Below, piece by piece: positions 6,216-6,855 of a DNA stretch of 6,855 bases (within the stretch, counting starts at the first letter, position 1; every line of letters starts with the position of its first letter). Both the position numbers and the translations under genes were made by a program. This stretch comes from an uncultured Clostridia bacterium (GTDB taxonomy: Bacteria > Bacillota > Clostridia > Christensenellales > Aristaeellaceae), in assembly GCA_944363005.1 (NCBI GenBank), contig CALVTV010000202.1, forward strand, positions 1 to 6,855. Reading direction: 5' to 3'. The notes under the pieces are model-generated. The model ran no database searches. It was not told the DNA's origin and saw nothing but the letters and a program-made list of their open reading frames with translations.

Positions 6216-6815
6216 TCATTGGAGCCACGCCGGAAACAGGCGCGGCAGCACGTTGCCCGTCAGCAGCAACAGCGCGCCCAAAAGCCCCTCCAGCGCAAGC
6301 CAATACGCCGGATAGCCCCACGCGAACACCCATTCCAAAGGCGTGCCCAGCGGCGGCGCCATCAGAAAGAGAAAGTCCGTTCCCAATTTCAAATTGACGA
6401 CAAAGGCGACCGCTGCAATGCCTTGCACGACAAGGAAGATCTTTGCCCCCCTGCCCTTGCGCACGCGATACCCCGAAGCCAATGCCACGCAGGGAATGAG
6501 CAGAATGAGCGCATGGGTGCACACATATGCGAGGTTGAACAGCACCTGCCAGCGGCTGACCGCCGGCGCGGGAAAAATCAGCGCCAAGAGCGCGCCCGGC
6601 ATGCCCACATACCAGAGAAAGTCGAGCAGCCCCTGCACCATGCGCCCGGCAAGCACGAAGGCAGCCAGCGCCGACAAACTGCACAGATGCAGAGGAATCG
6701 CCTCCTGCCAACGCCCCTGGGCGAGCAGAATGGTCTCCGTTGTCGCCAGCGAAACGCCGAGGATTCCCCGCAAAACGCCGTTCACGCTGCGCCACATTGC
6801 CCCATGATGCCCCAT
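6216..6815 (-). CDS. YwaF/TMEM164-family integral membrane protein (TIGR02206-like)
   Basis: A 199-residue membrane protein with about six or seven hydrophobic segments (about 12-31, 40-56, 63-82, 92-114, 124-141, 161-187). Family marks are IPLHLCSLSAL (40-50), FLWYVGMPGALLALIFP (66-82), a histidine in the fourth segment (H101, in YVCTHALIL), and N141 with GTDFLFLMAPP (145-155), followed by an aromatic WGYPAYWLALE (166-176) before the last helix. These match bacterial YwaF proteins, related to animal TMEM164. Human TMEM164 has been reported as a cysteine-dependent acyltransferase; applying that here, with C44 as nucleophile, is inference. ATG 6815-6813 is preferred for its GAGGTGA site (6827-6821, spacer 5 nt); a GTG at 6824 lies inside that site, and an ATG at 6797 lacks one. 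It ends about 28 nt before the -35 box of the next promoter, with no clear terminator, so read-through is possible. It is somewhat shorter than typical members. Confidence 0.85.
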   Translation of the reverse strand: MGHHGAMWRSVNGVLRGILGVSLATTETILLAQGRWQEAIPLHLCSLSALAAFVLAGRMVQGLLDFLWYVGMPGALLALIFPAPAVSRWQVLFNLAYVCTHALILLIPCVALASGYRVRKGRGAKIFLVVQGIAAVAFVVNLKLGTDFLFLMAPPLGTPLEWVFAWGYPAYWLALEGLLGALLLLTGNVLPRLFPAWLQ

Positions 6816-6820
6816 GCCTC

Positions 6821-6827
6821 TCACCTC
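6821..6827 (-). promoter_or_regulatory. Ribosome binding site for the YwaF-type gene
   Basis: GAGGTGA on the minus strand, five bases before ATG 6815-6813. It overlaps the upstream in-frame GTG (6824-6822), which makes that GTG an unlikely start and supports the ATG. Confidence 0.6.
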
Positions 6828-6855
6828 GAGGCTATTGTGACCCGCATCCGAGATA

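Overview
The window looks like a housekeeping stretch of a moderately high-GC Bacillota chromosome, most likely class Clostridia. The evidence is the conserved block DUF2232 (YybS-like) / rplI / dnaB, Gram-positive-type topoisomerase III and ribosomal protein L9, and strong AGGAGG-type ribosome binding sites before nearly every gene. Codons end mostly in G or C, so many long empty frames appear on the opposite strand. All seven genes I support lie on the minus strand; the + strand appears to hold none.

Layout, read in the direction of transcription (right to left): a YwaF/TMEM164-type membrane protein (6815-6216); a short AT-rich intergenic region with a good sigma-A-like promoter (-10 at 6160-6165) and small inverted repeats; a DUF2232 membrane protein with a probable GTG start (6066-4975); rplI, ribosomal protein L9 (4937-4488); dnaB, the replicative helicase (4460-3126); topB, topoisomerase III (3108-1018); an unrecognised two-helix membrane protein (1002-520); and the first 176 codons of a polytopic membrane protein resembling DUF6056 (530 to the left edge). 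Gaps from DUF2232 onward are 37, 27, 17 and 15 nt, and the last pair overlaps by 11 nt. No terminator hairpin is visible between them, so one transcript from the promoter near 6160 could carry all six genes and run off the window.

The core of the unit joins translation (L9) with replication (DnaB) and resolution of linked DNA (TopB). The flanking membrane proteins have no clear link to replication. No gap exceeds 100 bases, and I see no tRNA, rRNA, CRISPR array or mobile element. The points most worth a second look are the absence of gdpP between the DUF2232 gene and rplI, the coupling of topB to dnaB, the acidic DDYDYS motif of the truncated protein at the left edge, and the conserved Cys/His of the YwaF-type protein. 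I did not find a clearly new biological system.
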